DNA of 64,000 bases from Nemertoderma westbladi (GCA_032718475.1 JAUCBJ010005028.1:51450-115449), one strand, 5' to 3'. Shown: positions 32,434 to 43,757, counted from the stretch's first letter. A program made the numbers and translations. Notes: generated by a model not told the origin, from the sequence alone.

Positions 32434-35308
32434 GGTGGCACTTATTTGACATTTTTTGTGTTTTTTTCGAAATTCCATCGGGACGCCCCCGCAACCGGTT
32501 CCAATGAGCATAAAAACAACGTGTGTAAAAGGATTTTGAAAAATATTAATATTTAGAGGTGCCGCAACGAGGTCAAAGTTTGCTTATTTTTTGCAAAAAT
32601 GGAAATCTATTTTTACTTATTTATAAATTTTCCACGTGTGAAATATATCCTTTTAGGCTTTAATATGTTTACATTTGAACTAAATAACACATTTTGTACA
32701 CATTAAAATATACAAGTTGACCTATAACGCGTTTCCCACCTGACCCACAGATGGCTAGTGCTACTCGTACACGGTCAAAGACCGCAGTATACCTCCTGGG
32801 GCATGTCGAGGAAGACATCCACGGCTCCAAGCTGCCGTCGATTCGACAGGCACTTGGGTACTTCCTGCATCGGCATCTCGACGACAAGCTGACGAAGTCG
32901 GATGCCGCGGCCCAGACGCTGAAGCTGATCATCCCGTTCTGGGACCGTGCCCGGATCCCTGTCCAGAAGGAGCAGCGCGGCCGCGAGCGTCTGCTCAAGC
33001 TCTTCGACGAATGGCGGAACATGAACAAGAGCAGCAGGCGGCGCTCCGCGACTCAGACCGCCAACGAGGAGAAGTTCAAGGCAAAACTCGACGACCTGTT
33101 CGACATCGCTCATGGTGATGCTCTGAAGCTGATCCGCCTGGAGGAGGACAAAGCTTTTCTCCTCGCACAGCGTGAGAAGGGGCGGCGCGGTACAATGGCG
33201 GGAACGGACGAACAACAGGCCGTTCTGGAAGCGCGTCAACATCGGCGAATGACGAGAACGGAGGAGAGGCGCCGTCAGGTGGACGAGAACAAGCGCGAGG
33301 CTGACGAGAGGTACCAACTGGCGTCGAGCTCCAGCTCGAACAATAACTCCGACGACGACGCCCAGCCAGGGACGTCGGCGGCTCCCTCTCCATCTCCACC
33401 AAAGCGTCGTGCGACGACGAAGATCGTCGACGTCGGTCTCTCGTCCGCGATGGACCGGACGAAGATGTCCAACCGACAGGCGGTGCACGTCCTATCTGCG
33501 GCCGCGCGGAGCTTTGGCGTGGACCCCGCTTCTGTCGTGATGAACCGCGAATCGTTCAGGAAAGAGCGAATCAAGTTCCGCCAGGTGTCGGCCGCTGAGA
33601 TCAAAGCAGCGTTCGCACCAGACGTCCCCTTGACGGTCCATTGGGACGGAAAAATCGTCCCGGCCGTGGACGGTGGCCCGAGCGAGGATCGCCTGCCTGT
33701 TTTGGTTACCGGCGACGGAGTAGCCAAGCTCCTCGCCGTACCCAAGCTCCCGAACGGGAGCGGTGACGCCCAGGCGACAGCGGTGATGAACGCCTTGGAC
33801 GACTGGGACATAACCCAACGGGTGGCAGCTTTGTCGTTCGACACCACGGCATCGAATACCGGTACGTCGAACGGGGCCTGCACGCTCATCGAGCAGCGTC
33901 TTGGCCGCGAGGTGCTTCATCTGGCGTGTCGCCATCACGTCTACGAGCTGGTGGCCGCCAAGGCCTACGAGGAGTGCATGGGAGGGACATCCGGTCCGGA
34001 CGTGCTCCTCTTCAAGCGCTTCAAGGAGAACTGGGCCTTCGTCAACATCGCGGCGTGGGATGCAGTCGGCGCCGACGACGAAGCGCCCCCGGCGCTCTTG
34101 GACAGCCGCGACGACCTGATTGCCACCTTCCGCCGCCACCTCGACAACGCCCAGCCACGCGACGATTATCGCGAGCTGCTTGAGCTGGCCGTCATCGTCC
34201 TCGGCGGTGTCCCGAAACGAGGCGTGCGCTTCCAGCGCCCCGGTGCCCTCCACCATGCGCGGTGGATGGCCAAAGTGATCTACGGGCTCAAGATCTACTT
34301 GTTTCGGGCCCAGTTTAAGCTGACAGCCAAGGAGCTGAACGGACTGCGGCGCTTCGTGGTGTTCGCGGTGCTGGCCTACATCCCCGCGTGGTTCGTCGCG
34401 CCGCTCGCAGCGTCCGCTCCAGCGAACGACTTGGCATTCGCCAAGAGCCTCGTGGCGTTCCACGACAAGGCTTTGGCGAAGGCGACGGCCAAGGTCTCCG
34501 CCCGCCACCTCTGGTATGTCAGCGAGTCGCTCGTCGCCCTCGCCTTCTTCGACGACGGCACGTCGCTGGCGACGAAGCGAGCCATGGTGAAGGCATTGGA
34601 GGAGGAGGGCAGCGACGATCCCGCGCGGCGCATCAACGTCGACATGACGAGCGATGGAGTCGGCAAGAAGTCCCTCGCCGACTTTGTAACAAGCTCGTCG
34701 AAGAAGCTCTTCCGCGCCATGGGCCTCGACAGCGAGTTCCTCGACAGCGACCCCGCGGATTGGCACACCGACGAGGTCTACCTGGCCGGCGCCCGCCGCG
34801 TTCGCCGCCTCAAAGTTGTGAACGACTTTGCGGAGCGCGGCGTCGCCATGATGCAGGAATTCAATCTCTGCCTGACTAAGGACGAGTCACAAAGGCAGTA
34901 CCTGCTTCAGGTTGTCGAGGAGCACCGCCGGAAGTTTCCGGACGCCCGCAAGTCCACCGTGACCTCTGCAAACTAACATTGAGGGGCTAATACTCGGGAA
35001 GAGGGGGACCTATAGACTCAAAAATGTTAGTCAAAATATGTTATTTAGATATGTTATATATGAATATATATTAAATATGAATATGTTGAAGCCTAAAACT
35101 GTAAATTTCACACTTGGAACATTTATAAATAAGTAAAAATAGATTTCCATTTTTGCAAAAAATAAGCAAACTTTGACCTCGTTGCGGCACCTCTAAATAT
35201 TAATATTTTTCAAAATCCTTTTACACACGTTGTTTTTATGCTCATTGGAACCGGTTGCGGGGGCGTCCCGATGGAATATCAAAATTTCGAAAAATAAGTG
35301 CCACCCTA
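32431..35308 (+). mobile_element. Complete hAT-like DNA transposon, 2.88 kb, 8-bp target duplication
   Basis: Ends are TAGGGTGGCACTTATTT and its inverted counterpart. CCGATAAC is duplicated on both sides (32423-32430 and 35309-35316); the alternative reading is a 10-bp duplication ACCGATAACT with ends AGGGTGG. An 8-bp duplication with TAGGG ends fits the hAT superfamily (Ac-like). The terminal inverted repeats extend about 210 bp (to about 32640 and from about 35098), nearly identical apart from an indel close to the tip. Both ends and the ORF are intact, so this looks young and possibly active. The interior is strikingly GC-rich compared with its AT-rich TIRs and host. Confidence 0.92.
32751..34976 (+). 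CDS. Transposase of hAT-like element (RNase H-fold DDE type, inferred)
   Basis: 741 codons, no intron, clearly GC-rich. Residues about 80-215 are charged and coiled-coil-like with a Ser/Asn/Asp-rich linker (SSSSSNNNSDDD). The core has TVHWDGK (candidate first Asp, about residue 300), LSFDTTASNTG (second Asp, about 366) and VLHLACRHHVYEL, which recalls the C-x-x-H motif between the second Asp and the insertion domain of hAT transposases. LLFKRFKENWAFVN follows. Similar proteins are, from memory, widespread in invertebrate genomes as uncharacterised proteins. I assign transposase function from its place between long TIRs and these motifs. The catalytic Glu and an N-terminal zinc finger were not identified, so the family is provisional. 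Confidence 0.75.
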   Translation: MASATRTRSKTAVYLLGHVEEDIHGSKLPSIRQALGYFLHRHLDDKLTKSDAAAQTLKLIIPFWDRARIPVQKEQRGRERLLKLFDEWRNMNKSSRRRSATQTANEEKFKAKLDDLFDIAHGDALKLIRLEEDKAFLLAQREKGRRGTMAGTDEQQAVLEARQHRRMTRTEERRRQVDENKREADERYQLASSSSSNNNSDDDAQPGTSAAPSPSPPKRRATTKIVDVGLSSAMDRTKMSNRQAVHVLSAAARSFGVDPASVVMNRESFRKERIKFRQVSAAEIKAAFAPDVPLTVHWDGKIVPAVDGGPSEDRLPVLVTGDGVAKLLAVPKLPNGSGDAQATAVMNALDDWDITQRVAALSFDTTASNTGTSNGACTLIEQRLGREVLHLACRHHVYELVAAKAYEECMGGTSGPDVLLFKRFKENWAFVNIAAWDAVGADDEAPPALLDSRDDLIATFRRHLDNAQPRDDYRELLELAVIVLGGVPKRGVRFQRPGALHHARWMAKVIYGLKIYLFRAQFKLTAKELNGLRRFVVFAVLAYIPAWFVAPLAASAPANDLAFAKSLVAFHDKALAKATAKVSARHLWYVSESLVALAFFDDGTSLATKRAMVKALEEEGSDDPARRINVDMTSDGVGKKSLADFVTSSSKKLFRAMGLDSEFLDSDPADWHTDEVYLAGARRVRRLKVVNDFAERGVAMMQEFNLCLTKDESQRQYLLQVVEEHRRKFPDARKSTVTSAN

Positions 35309-36519
35309 CCGATAACTCGATATTAAATAACACGATGGCCCAAGAAAGTTTTACGCGTCAAATGGCTAGAACCGAAGCCCGGCAAGCGGTAAAGGTGGGA
35401 GAGATCGTCAAGTTCAATGGAGATGAGATGAAATGGTTACCTTTTAATGAATATTACAAAGATAACATACAGAACTCTGTACTATCTAATGGAGAAAAAC
35501 TTAGATACCTCATCGAGTGCTTGGAAGGATCTCCCAAGTTAATGGCGTTAAAGTTTATTGGACATCCAGACGGATTAAGACAAGTTTGGGATACACTAAA
35601 CATCAGGTATGGTAATAGGAATAACATAGCTGGGTATTTGTATGCAAAGTTGGTAGCGCCCCGAAAGTTTATTAGCAGCGGGATTATAGAGTTTTCCGAT
35701 GAAATTCAGGAGATCTGCAGACAATTAGATTGGCTAGGTAAGTCTCATGAGTATCAGAGTGCTATGGTTATTAGAGCAGTGGCTTCTGCTTTACCGAAGG
35801 GTGGAGTAGGTACACGCTGGGATAAGAAAGTGTTATATATGATGGAACAACAACGACGAGACCCTACCATGGCTGATCTCATGTCATTCTTAGATGGAGA
35901 AGTGAAATTACAGCTCCTAAGGCAGTCCAGAGAGAGGACATTGGAAAACAAGGTAAGTGAGAAACCCGTTTCTAGGAGAAGGGTAACACCAGTATGTTAT
36001 ACCGACGACGGTGAAAGCCAAACTTCTCAAGGAGAGGACAGCGGGAAAGACACTGACAGATCTTATTATGTCAATAAAATGCCTAAAGATCAGGTAAGTA
36101 AATCCGAGTCTCGACCCAATGACAGAAGGGAACCGGTACAAAAAACCCTTCCTACGTCTCCTAAAAGAATTCAGGTGAGAAAGCCCGAGGAAAGAACAAG
36201 TGTGCACCACATAGCACAGGTTAAAGTAAGTAACATCAAGCCGAAATGTGTGCTGTGCGACGGGCCCCACCGTTTAAATGCGTGTGATAAATTCCTGAGG
36301 AAATCACTAAAGGATAGACGTGAAGTCATGTGGGATAAGCGGTTGTGTTATAATTGCCTCAGACGAGGACACCAACGGCGAACCTGTAACTCCGACGCAA
36401 GGTGTGCAAAGTGCGGCGCAAAACATCATATCTTGTTGCACACGGAATTCGAACGAAACAACCCGAGTCAGGTAAGTGTCAAATGTCAAATTCATGTCAT
36501 GTCAAATTCAGTGATGTGA
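35309..36519 (+). pseudogene. BEL/Pao-type Gag, C-terminal part with DUF1759 and zinc knuckles
   Basis: The frame continues that of 30181-32430 across the transposon; an internal Met lies at 35335. KFNGDEMKWLPFNEYY and the following helical stretch to LDGEVKLQLLRQSRE match the DUF1759 capsid-like region of BEL/Pao Gag (pattern F-x-G-d-x-x-x-W-x-x-F). The zinc-binding cluster follows: CVLCDGPHRLNAC, then CYNCLRRGHQRRTC and CAKCGAKHHILLH, typical for this family just before the protease. Several strong splice-donor-like CAG|GTAAGT words occur in this part (35952, 36092, 36174 and 36471). The frame ends at 36519, overlapping the protease frame by about 118 bp in another phase. Confidence 0.85.
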
Positions 36520-37994
36520 ACGACACTGATCAATCTGAGATGGAAGGATTCTATACGGATGAGTTCTCCGACCAAAACGAATCCTGTTACCTAATAAACA
36601 CCACCGCAGTGTATCGAGCACTCGTGTATGAGAAAGACACAGACAGCGACCTTACCTTAACTACTTCCGATCAACAACCATCTTGGAAAGCGCCAACTTC
36701 CAATATAGGAATCCGAGAATTTCCTGTAGTCCAGTTACGGGTCCACGGACCTCAGAAGAGCTATATAGTGAACGCCCTCCTGGACTCCGGTAGCACAGGA
36801 ACATTCATCGATAGGGAACTAGCCGAAGTCATCTTTGCTGGACAACCCAAGTTCCGAACCAAGCTAAACATGTCAGGGATCATGCAGGTTTGGAATTCTA
36901 CTGTAGCTGCCGACTATTATATAGGTGAGTTGTCCACCCCCCAGGACGAACTAGGAGAACATAGCATCAGGTCAGTGAAAATGGTGGCTATAAAGAACTT
37001 CGCTACTACTCAAGCAGACCTTTATAATTGGGACGAGGATGAGAGCATCCAACATCTTAACATACCTCGATTCCAGACTGATTATCCTGGAGTGCAAATA
37101 CTCATCGGCCAAAACGCGCATGAGGCGCTGGAGACATTAGAGAAACGGCCTGCTCAACCGCAGCCACTACAGACCTATGCGGTAAGAACTAGAGTAGGTT
37201 GGTACCTTACTGGACCTTCCGGTAGAACGCTCAGGGAAAGACTGCTTCAAGATCGCGTCTGCCAGGTGAGTGAATGGGAAGATGATACTAGTGAGGGAGA
37301 CGACCCAACTGAGGGAACACCACACTCCTCAGATAATGACAATCTTAGCTCCAATGTAGATCAATGGAGATATTGCCCCAAGAGGTTTAATCCAACGGAC
37401 ATCGCTTCCAGAGGAGCAACTCCTCAAGAACTGACAGATACTATAGACCGGTTAGGTGAACCCGACTTCCTGAGTAAGGAGGATGAATGGCCTCCCCATC
37501 TTACTCCGACTGAGAATAGACCAGCCAAGGGAGCGGAGAAAGTTAAACCTAAAACCCGGACGAGTGGAGCGGAGTTATTTGAACCCGGGATAGATCTGTC
37601 GGTATTACATATTGCCAGGGACGACGCCGTGGATCTGGACCTCCCCACCGCGAGTGGATCCTTCATGAAGATCAGAGAGAGCGATTGGAGCTCTGGAACA
37701 TCAGACGTCTCGCAGGGACTCTCACCTCTCCTGCAGGGAGCGACGGACCACTATAGCTCCTGGAATCGGCTTTGTAAGGCCGTCGTGTACTTAGAGCGAT
37801 GTTTCTATCGTCACTATTCCAGGACGAAGAGGAAACCTGGAATTGTATTCGGGATGCAGCGACTCAATCACCCAGTCGGTCGTTTGTGTTTACCGGAAGG
37901 GAATGGAGGACTCTCCGGAAACTGTGGAAGGCAAGATTCTCTTCCCACGACCACCTCCCTAATCCTTCAAACATCTAGGGACTCCATAACGTAA
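36402..37994 (+). pseudogene. BEL/Pao Pol remnant: protease, RT deleted, post-RNase H part
   Basis: The protease (peptidase A16 type) is seen in ALLDSGSTGTFIDREL, with the DSGS active-site motif. The usual companion VQILIGQNAHEAL and YAVRTRVGWYLTGPSG follow, as in Pao elements. Directly after RTLRERLLQDRVCQVSEW the sequence jumps to QWRYCPKRFNPTDIASRG, which in intact BEL/Pao polyproteins lies behind the RT and RNase H. So the whole RT/RNase H block (normally about 500-600 residues, with its catalytic YxDD) is absent. The end loses frame and no integrase is found. This copy cannot move on its own. Confidence 0.85.
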
Positions 37995-38547
37995 CAACAT
38001 ATGGAGTGGGTGTGTGACTCTATTATTTTATATTATTTTATTATTTTTATATTTCTGTATGTATTACTATGTAATTTTATTATAATCGTTTTCTTTAATT
38101 TTATTCAGTAGAATGTTATTTTAGCGATTATTTAGTAGATTAGTGCAATATATATTCGCGTTTATTACTTAATTACGTATATATTATATTTAATGCGACG
38201 GCGAAGAAATAATTATTTTTTCTCTTTCCTTACTGTCCGTATTATATTATAAATACGTAACTACAGTAAGATGAAATGTCCGTACTTATTAAAGTACAAT
38301 AAAGCCACTACTATATTAAAGTATTATTGGTAGGCAGAGTATTAGGAATGCAAAGTTCAGATCCTCGTGTCTCGGCTAAACCAAGCTCTGGGTAGACCTT
38401 GGAAACGACTTGCCTCTTCACACTGACATTGCTTCGTGCGATATTGCTCTCATACCGTATATTAAATAATACATATAGTAGCGTGATGTCCCTTTAACAG
38501 TAGCGTATAACGCGAAATAAATCTGTTAAACCCTTTGACCATCTGTA
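37995..38547. other. AT-rich, no gene seen
   Basis: Follows the broken BEL/Pao frame. No polypurine tract or 3' LTR matching the 27-kb leader was found. Confidence 0.45.
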
Positions 38548-38840
38548 ATTCTAGTCGATTAAGATATCGTGGCACCCACCGATATACTTGAAAGACAAAT
38601 TATAGAATCAGTGGTTAACGTCCCCAGACAAGTTCTGGAATAAATCGGTGCCCATCTCAAATATTAATTATTTAATATTTACAAATCAAATAAGTCAAAA
38701 TCTGTAAAATTCAGATCCTTCAACAATTCTAGTCAATTAAGATATCGTAGCATTTACCGATATTCTTAAAGAGACAATTTTCTTAGAATTAAGGATCTTG
38801 TGTCCCTAGACATGTTCTAGAATCAAAATATGCCCATTTA
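38548..38840 (+). repeat. Diverged tandem duplication, about 170-bp period
   Basis: ATTCTAGTCGATTAAGATAT near 38549 and ATTCTAGTCAATTAAGATAT near 38726, each followed by CGTNGCANNNACCGATAT and, later, AGACAWGTTCTRGAAT motifs. The copies are clearly diverged. Confidence 0.7.
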
Positions 38841-39650
38841 ATAATCAAATAATAAAATTTCAGGGAATAAATTTAAATTCATGTCTTTTAATGAATTTAA
38901 TAAATTGCCATTTTACGCAATTTATAACATTCCCAAAATTCCATTAATTAATAGATCAAGGGAGCGGAGATTTATATTATTATGCGTATGCGTGTACGAA
39001 AGTCTCCCAAACATAGTTAATAGCCGATAAAATTCGTAAAGTCATGTATAAACAGGACATTGACTATTAAAGAATACTATTAAATAACATCCCAGATCTG
39101 TATGCATTGGAATTACCCTAATTCTACCGCTAGCTTTGCATAATGTCACCATAGCAACAACCACGCTAGAATTAGAATTGAGTTAAAAGAACAATAGAAA
39201 GCTTGTCCCATTGAATAGCATAAGGAATAAATAGCGCACTACTAGTATCCAAGAATACATAATAATACAGTGACATTCTGGAAGGCATTGACTAACGGAC
39301 AAATGGCCCGAGTGTGTGTAATTTGTGACAAGTTGTGTGTGTGGTATTTGTGAGTTTATAGGCGAATGTTACTACTAAGGTGTGTTTACAGTAGCTAGTC
39401 GCAATCGTAAAGTAACCTAACTCTCCAAGGAAAACCTGAAGTACATCTAAGCCTTTGGGACGGACAGTCGAGTGACTTGTGCCGGTTGTCGTTGTCGTTG
39501 TGCGGCTACGTCGTTGGCGAAAGTACAGCGGCGACGACACATCGGCGCTGAGGATCTCGTACTGTCCGGGGGTTAATTGGAGTAGGCAGCGACGCTCGCT
39601 AGCCTAAATATAAACTCCTTATAATATGGATAAACTCATATATAGCAGAC
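38841..39650. other. Non-coding, possibly leader of another retroelement
   Basis: Unique AT-rich sequence with a GC-richer stretch near 39460-39600. No gene was recognised. Confidence 0.4.
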
Positions 39651-39956
39651 ATGACGGAGTTGATAGAAGATGGTCTTGGTATCGGGGAGCGATATACTCT
39701 ACTTTTACAAGCGTTTGTTGATAGCTTAATACGCGGCGACGTTAGTCCAACTGCTGCAGAGGACGATGGTCGTTATATCGAACCGACAATGTCCCAAGTG
39801 CAGCTCTCGCGAGAGTTGGACTATAGAAAATTCGCTGCTCGATATACGCAGCGTAATGGTACGTATATGGGCTTCTTAACTACTGGTCATTCTATCAATT
39901 TACACAATACGGACTATGTCGACTATATATCCTGCCCAGCGGAGTCGGAACCATAA
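39651..39956 (+). CDS. Short hypothetical ORF (101 aa)
   Basis: The protein is acidic and Tyr-rich, with no signal peptide, membrane segment or domain that I recognise. The ATG context GACATGA is acceptable. It sits alone between the BEL/Pao remnant and ACSF2. It could be a retroelement leader ORF or chance. Confidence 0.2.
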   Translation: MTELIEDGLGIGERYTLLLQAFVDSLIRGDVSPTAAEDDGRYIEPTMSQVQLSRELDYRKFAARYTQRNGTYMGFLTTGHSINLHNTDYVDYISCPAESEP

Positions 39957-41001
39957 ACTGAAATTCGAATGCGAAAATTCTATTCGAAATCGGCTCGAAA
40001 GAAAAGACATTAAAGAAACAAATAAACGCGGTAACTCCAACATATATTTGGAATTCTTGATAGAAGCATTGTAACAACAAATAAATATCATCCGCGTTTC
40101 CCCTACCAGACGTGCGTCTTTGGTATTATTACGGTAAATGCCCTAGACCCAGCCAATAAACGGAAAGACCTAAACATCCACGGAAACGTTGTGTTAAACA
40201 CAGTTGTGTTCGTTATATTTACTGGAGTTTCGAGCGAAACTTGTTTGACGTATCACCTATGCTCACTCGGCTCGAACGATCCTGGAGTAAACCTATGATC
40301 AGAGTCCCGGAATACTCGGTCAAACCTCCTCATTCCTTAGTTGGACCTCAGACCTGCGATCCTGGTGGTGTCGCGGATCCTCGCGGACGGTATTCACTGT
40401 TCAAGATCTAGTGCTACCCTAACAATTAATCGGTAACACTCCGACAGTGATTTCTAGCTAGCCGCCCATCTTACCTAGCTGGATTATGACGCAGACACCT
40501 AATATCACTATCCAACCGTAAGGTCGTCCCGTTTAACGCGATACAACCCTTCATCAAGGTGAAGGAGAGCGTTGTACGAAACGAGTTAAACGCTATTCTA
40601 TAAAGATCAAAAAAGAAACCTGCGTTTGTTCAGATAAACGTAAGTTATAACAGTAAGTCCAATCGATAAACGAATTGGCCTTATCTCAGTTCGATTGGGA
40701 AACCTCGAATCTCAAAGAAGATATCAAGCTTAGAAAACCCTATTCTCTGCGAGAGTTTTGGACGAACGTATCCCATGACAAGCGGAGGAAAATCAGCTCG
40801 AGGAGAAGCATATCGAAATGGACGAGACACCGACCGTAAACCCAAACCTTAAAGGAATTGACATAATATTGATAATATTGTCAAATTAAATATAAATTAG
40901 CCAAGTTTTGAATATGAGATAATACTTATTACATTTCGTTATACATCATACAGTACTACACACCAATTTATGGGTTAAGTAAGTAACCATTTGAAAATAA
41001 C
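39957..41001. other. Upstream of ACSF2, no gene seen
   Basis: Unique sequence without recognisable elements. No TATA box could be assigned to ACSF2. Confidence 0.45.
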
Positions 41002-42158
41002 ATGATTAATATAACAAAAGTTCGACCTATAATTCCTACATTGCGGAGCTATTCCACTAACACCGAAGTTCCCTTTTTCCGCAAGGAAATTCCATTGAAG
41101 TTGAGTTACCTCCATCGTCCGAGTACTAAACCGTTTCTGCGTGAAACTCTGGGAAGTCTCCTCCAAAATCGTGCTGTACAATCCCGCGATGAGGTGGCAT
41201 TTGTGTTCGACGACAAAGATGAATCAATAACCTACGGTGAAGTCTTCGAGGAAGCCGAGAAGTTAGCTAGTGGATTCGTAGAGTTGGGTTTAAAACGCGG
41301 AGATCGTATAGGAATCTATGGAGTAAACACCCGCCAGTGGATGGTCGGCACCTACGCTGCTGCACGGGCCGGTCTGGTTACGGTTAACGTGAATCCCGCC
41401 TTCACTCCCTTGGAAATACGGCAGACACTCAACAAGGTTGGAGTCAGTGCCCTGTTGGCAGACTCAGGCATCCGACACATCAAGTACTACGACTTGCTAT
41501 GCATGGTCCTTCCCGAATTGTCCAGCTCGAAACCTGGAAAATTGGAATCGGAATTAATACCGAGTCTTCGACACGTTATATTTATGGACGAAATATCTCG
41601 CGCTGGTTGCCATACCTACGAAGGGATTAAATCTATTGGTGGCTCGACATCACATGATGAAGTTCTTAAGCTGCAAAAAGTTATTGAACCAGACGATGTT
41701 CTAGTGATTCTCTTTAGTTCTGGTACAACCGGCAACCCAAAAGCGATTCCAGCTTCTCATCATAGTTATATTGAATCCGCGGTGAATTGCGCAAACGCGA
41801 TGGGCCATAGAATCTCTATTTCATGTCCACTTCAGTTTTTCCACGTTTCAGCTTATATCGGCGCGATTGTCAGTCCTGTGTTAAGTGCTTGGAAGATTGT
41901 CGTACCATCACGGCTGTTTGATGCTGAGAAAACCTTAGAAAGCATAGAAAAGCACAAGTGCACTATGATAGGAGCAATTCCTTCTATGTTAGTAGATATC
42001 ATGAAAATATATAAAAACTACGATTTGACATCCCTGAAGAGTTGTTTCATTGGAGGTATGCCCATTGCTGAGACATTTTTTATTGATGTCGCTGATAAAT
42101 TAGAATTAACATCGCCTCTCCGGGCTTATGGCATGACGGAAATCGGAGTTGCGCTCAC
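41002..42158 (+). pseudogene. ACSF2: ACSF2-like acyl-CoA synthetase, N-terminal part (split by transposon)
   Basis: An ATG at 41002 opens an intronless frame. The N-terminus (INITKVRPIIPTLRSYST) is basic and Ser/Thr-rich, as expected for a mitochondrial presequence. Adenylate-forming enzyme motifs are present: the P-loop ILFSSGTTGNPKAI (A3), FHVSAYIGAIVSP, MIGAIPSMLVDIM, SCFIGGMPI, and YGMTEIGVA (A5), after which a hAT-type element interrupts the gene. Known role: ATP plus a fatty acid plus CoA give acyl-CoA and AMP in mitochondria. Both halves together make about 583 codons, close to the roughly 615 of vertebrate ACSF2. As it stands, translation would stop 10 codons into the insertion (stop at 42187-42189). 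The lack of introns suggests a retrocopy. Confidence 0.9.
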
Positions 42159-43757
42159 CAGTGCCGGATTAAGCCTTTGGTGGCCCTAAGGCACATTTGA
42201 GTAATTTCCAAAAATGGCCCGAAAATTTATATTTTTCCGCAAACCCTTTCAAAAGAAAAGCTGCTAAAAACAACTGAAATTGTGAAAATGTTGTGAAGGA
42301 AATATAAAGTATTTTCGTCGGATTACTGCGTGCAAATAAGTACTAAGTACTAAGTACTAACTACACTTCGCAAAAATAGTTTTCATCAAGAATTTTTAAC
42401 ATTCCTAAACGGCATATTATGCCTATAAATCCTTTGTTATAAAATGTGTAATGGTTTTGGTAGAACTTCTCTCTTCTAGAAGATTCTAGAAGATCCAAAT
42501 GGCCATATTTTACTAAACCAACGATAGTAGTCCTAAAGCTGCTGAACATTTTGTATATTGGATGACAATTGAATAGTAGGGAATTTAGTGATGAAAAAAG
42601 TAAAAAATCGACAAACTGATAAAAAGGTTGTTTTATATAGAGAATCATAAATATCAGCAATATAATATTATGTTGTTGAAAAGAGCAGTTTTGAGGTCAA
42701 AATATAATTCACTGTTGAAAACCGACATCACCTTATGAAAGCCCTTCTATCAAACTACAAAAAATGGTGTAAATTTTCGAAAATTTCATTTCTGTGGTGG
42801 TTAGAGTTGGCCCCCTTAAGGCTGACTGGCCCCTGTAGGCATTTAGCAATTTTGATCGGATCTTGGGAATGTGTTATTTATTTGCTGTAGGTTTCGCAGG
42901 GTACTTATCTTTACAGGACTTGCTGAGAAATATAACACACCAAAAGTGTGGGCTTAGTGCAAAGATATAATATTTTTGATCTAGATTTTGACTTGCTGAG
43001 AAAGTAATGTTCTTCGATAAGAGAACAGTCTCGGAAATAAGCACTTTTTGTCGCTAATTTTAATTTACCCAAATTCAATTGTGCTGTCCGAGAGTTTTAG
43101 GTTTTGCAGGAATTGCACCTAAAATGCCATCGAATGCAAAATTCAATACACGAGGGCAGAACATCCGAATTTCGGTTAAATTAAATTAAATTAGTGACAA
43201 GAAGTTATTTCTGAAATTATTTCTTTTTTTGATCAACAACTATTTTCTCTACAACTAATTTATCCTTTTTTTTTTATCTATTAGGGCCTATATTTATAAA
43301 ACTAGTTACCGGTAAAAAAAAATTAATTTCGCACTACCATATCTCCACGCCATGCATTTACTATGTACAGTATTTCCAGTATGTCATTATTTGGTTGTTC
43401 TAGAATGTTTAAGAGCATATAACTACAAATAATTCCCCACAAATAAATAAAATTAAATTCTCCATTGTTCATAATTAGCACTTTAAAGTTTTACTGCCCA
43501 TGTTTTATTATTTCCCTGCCATCAGGTCTCGAACTAATAACACAGCACCTGTCGGTCGACTGAGCTAGAATTTTGCACTTTCTATCACAAATTTAGGGAT
43601 AGAAAGTAGTCGAAAGATGCACTTTCTTGCTCTGTTTCCGGACTTTTCAGATAAAAATATTTTTTTCACGGGAATGACTGGCAAAAAAAAAATGGCCCGG
43701 ATTTTCGGCTGGCCCTAAGGCACGTGCCTTATATGCCTTAAGGTTAATCCGGCACTG
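42159..43757. mobile_element. Non-autonomous hAT-type element inserted in ACSF2
   Basis: The 1,599-bp element has 14-bp perfect terminal inverted repeats, CAGTGCCGGATTAA at the left and the complement at the right. It is flanked by the perfect 8-bp target duplication GCGCTCAC (42151-42158 and 43758-43765). CAGTG ends and 8-bp duplications are hAT hallmarks. GGCCCTAAGGCAC occurs just inside the left end and again close to the right end. No transposase is encoded; the largest frame (42361-42660, minus) has no recognisable domain. Identical duplications and an otherwise intact host frame point to a recent insertion. Confidence 0.93.
43515..43575 (-). repeat. tRNA-like SINE head fragment inside the hAT-type element
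   Basis: On the minus strand an A-box-like TAGCTCAGTCGA (43556-43567) and a B-box-like GTTCGAGACC (43525-43534) have tRNA-like spacing. No 3' tail was identified. Confidence 0.45.

Noticed and set aside
32669-34879. Several long frames on both strands overlapping the hAT-like transposase
   Set aside because: High GC content makes stop codons rare. Only the plus-strand 741-codon frame has recognisable motifs and fits between the TIRs.
32431-35308. Bacterial contamination as the source of the GC-rich block
   Set aside because: It has AT-rich terminal inverted repeats and a perfect target duplication in the host retroelement, so it is an integrated transposon.
38340-38420. tRNA-like B box (GTTCAGATCC)
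   Set aside because: The B box departs from consensus at a key position and no A box or cloverleaf could be drawn.
42361-42660. 99-codon minus-strand frame inside the hAT-type element
   Set aside because: No transposase motif or known domain; probably chance in AT-rich DNA.
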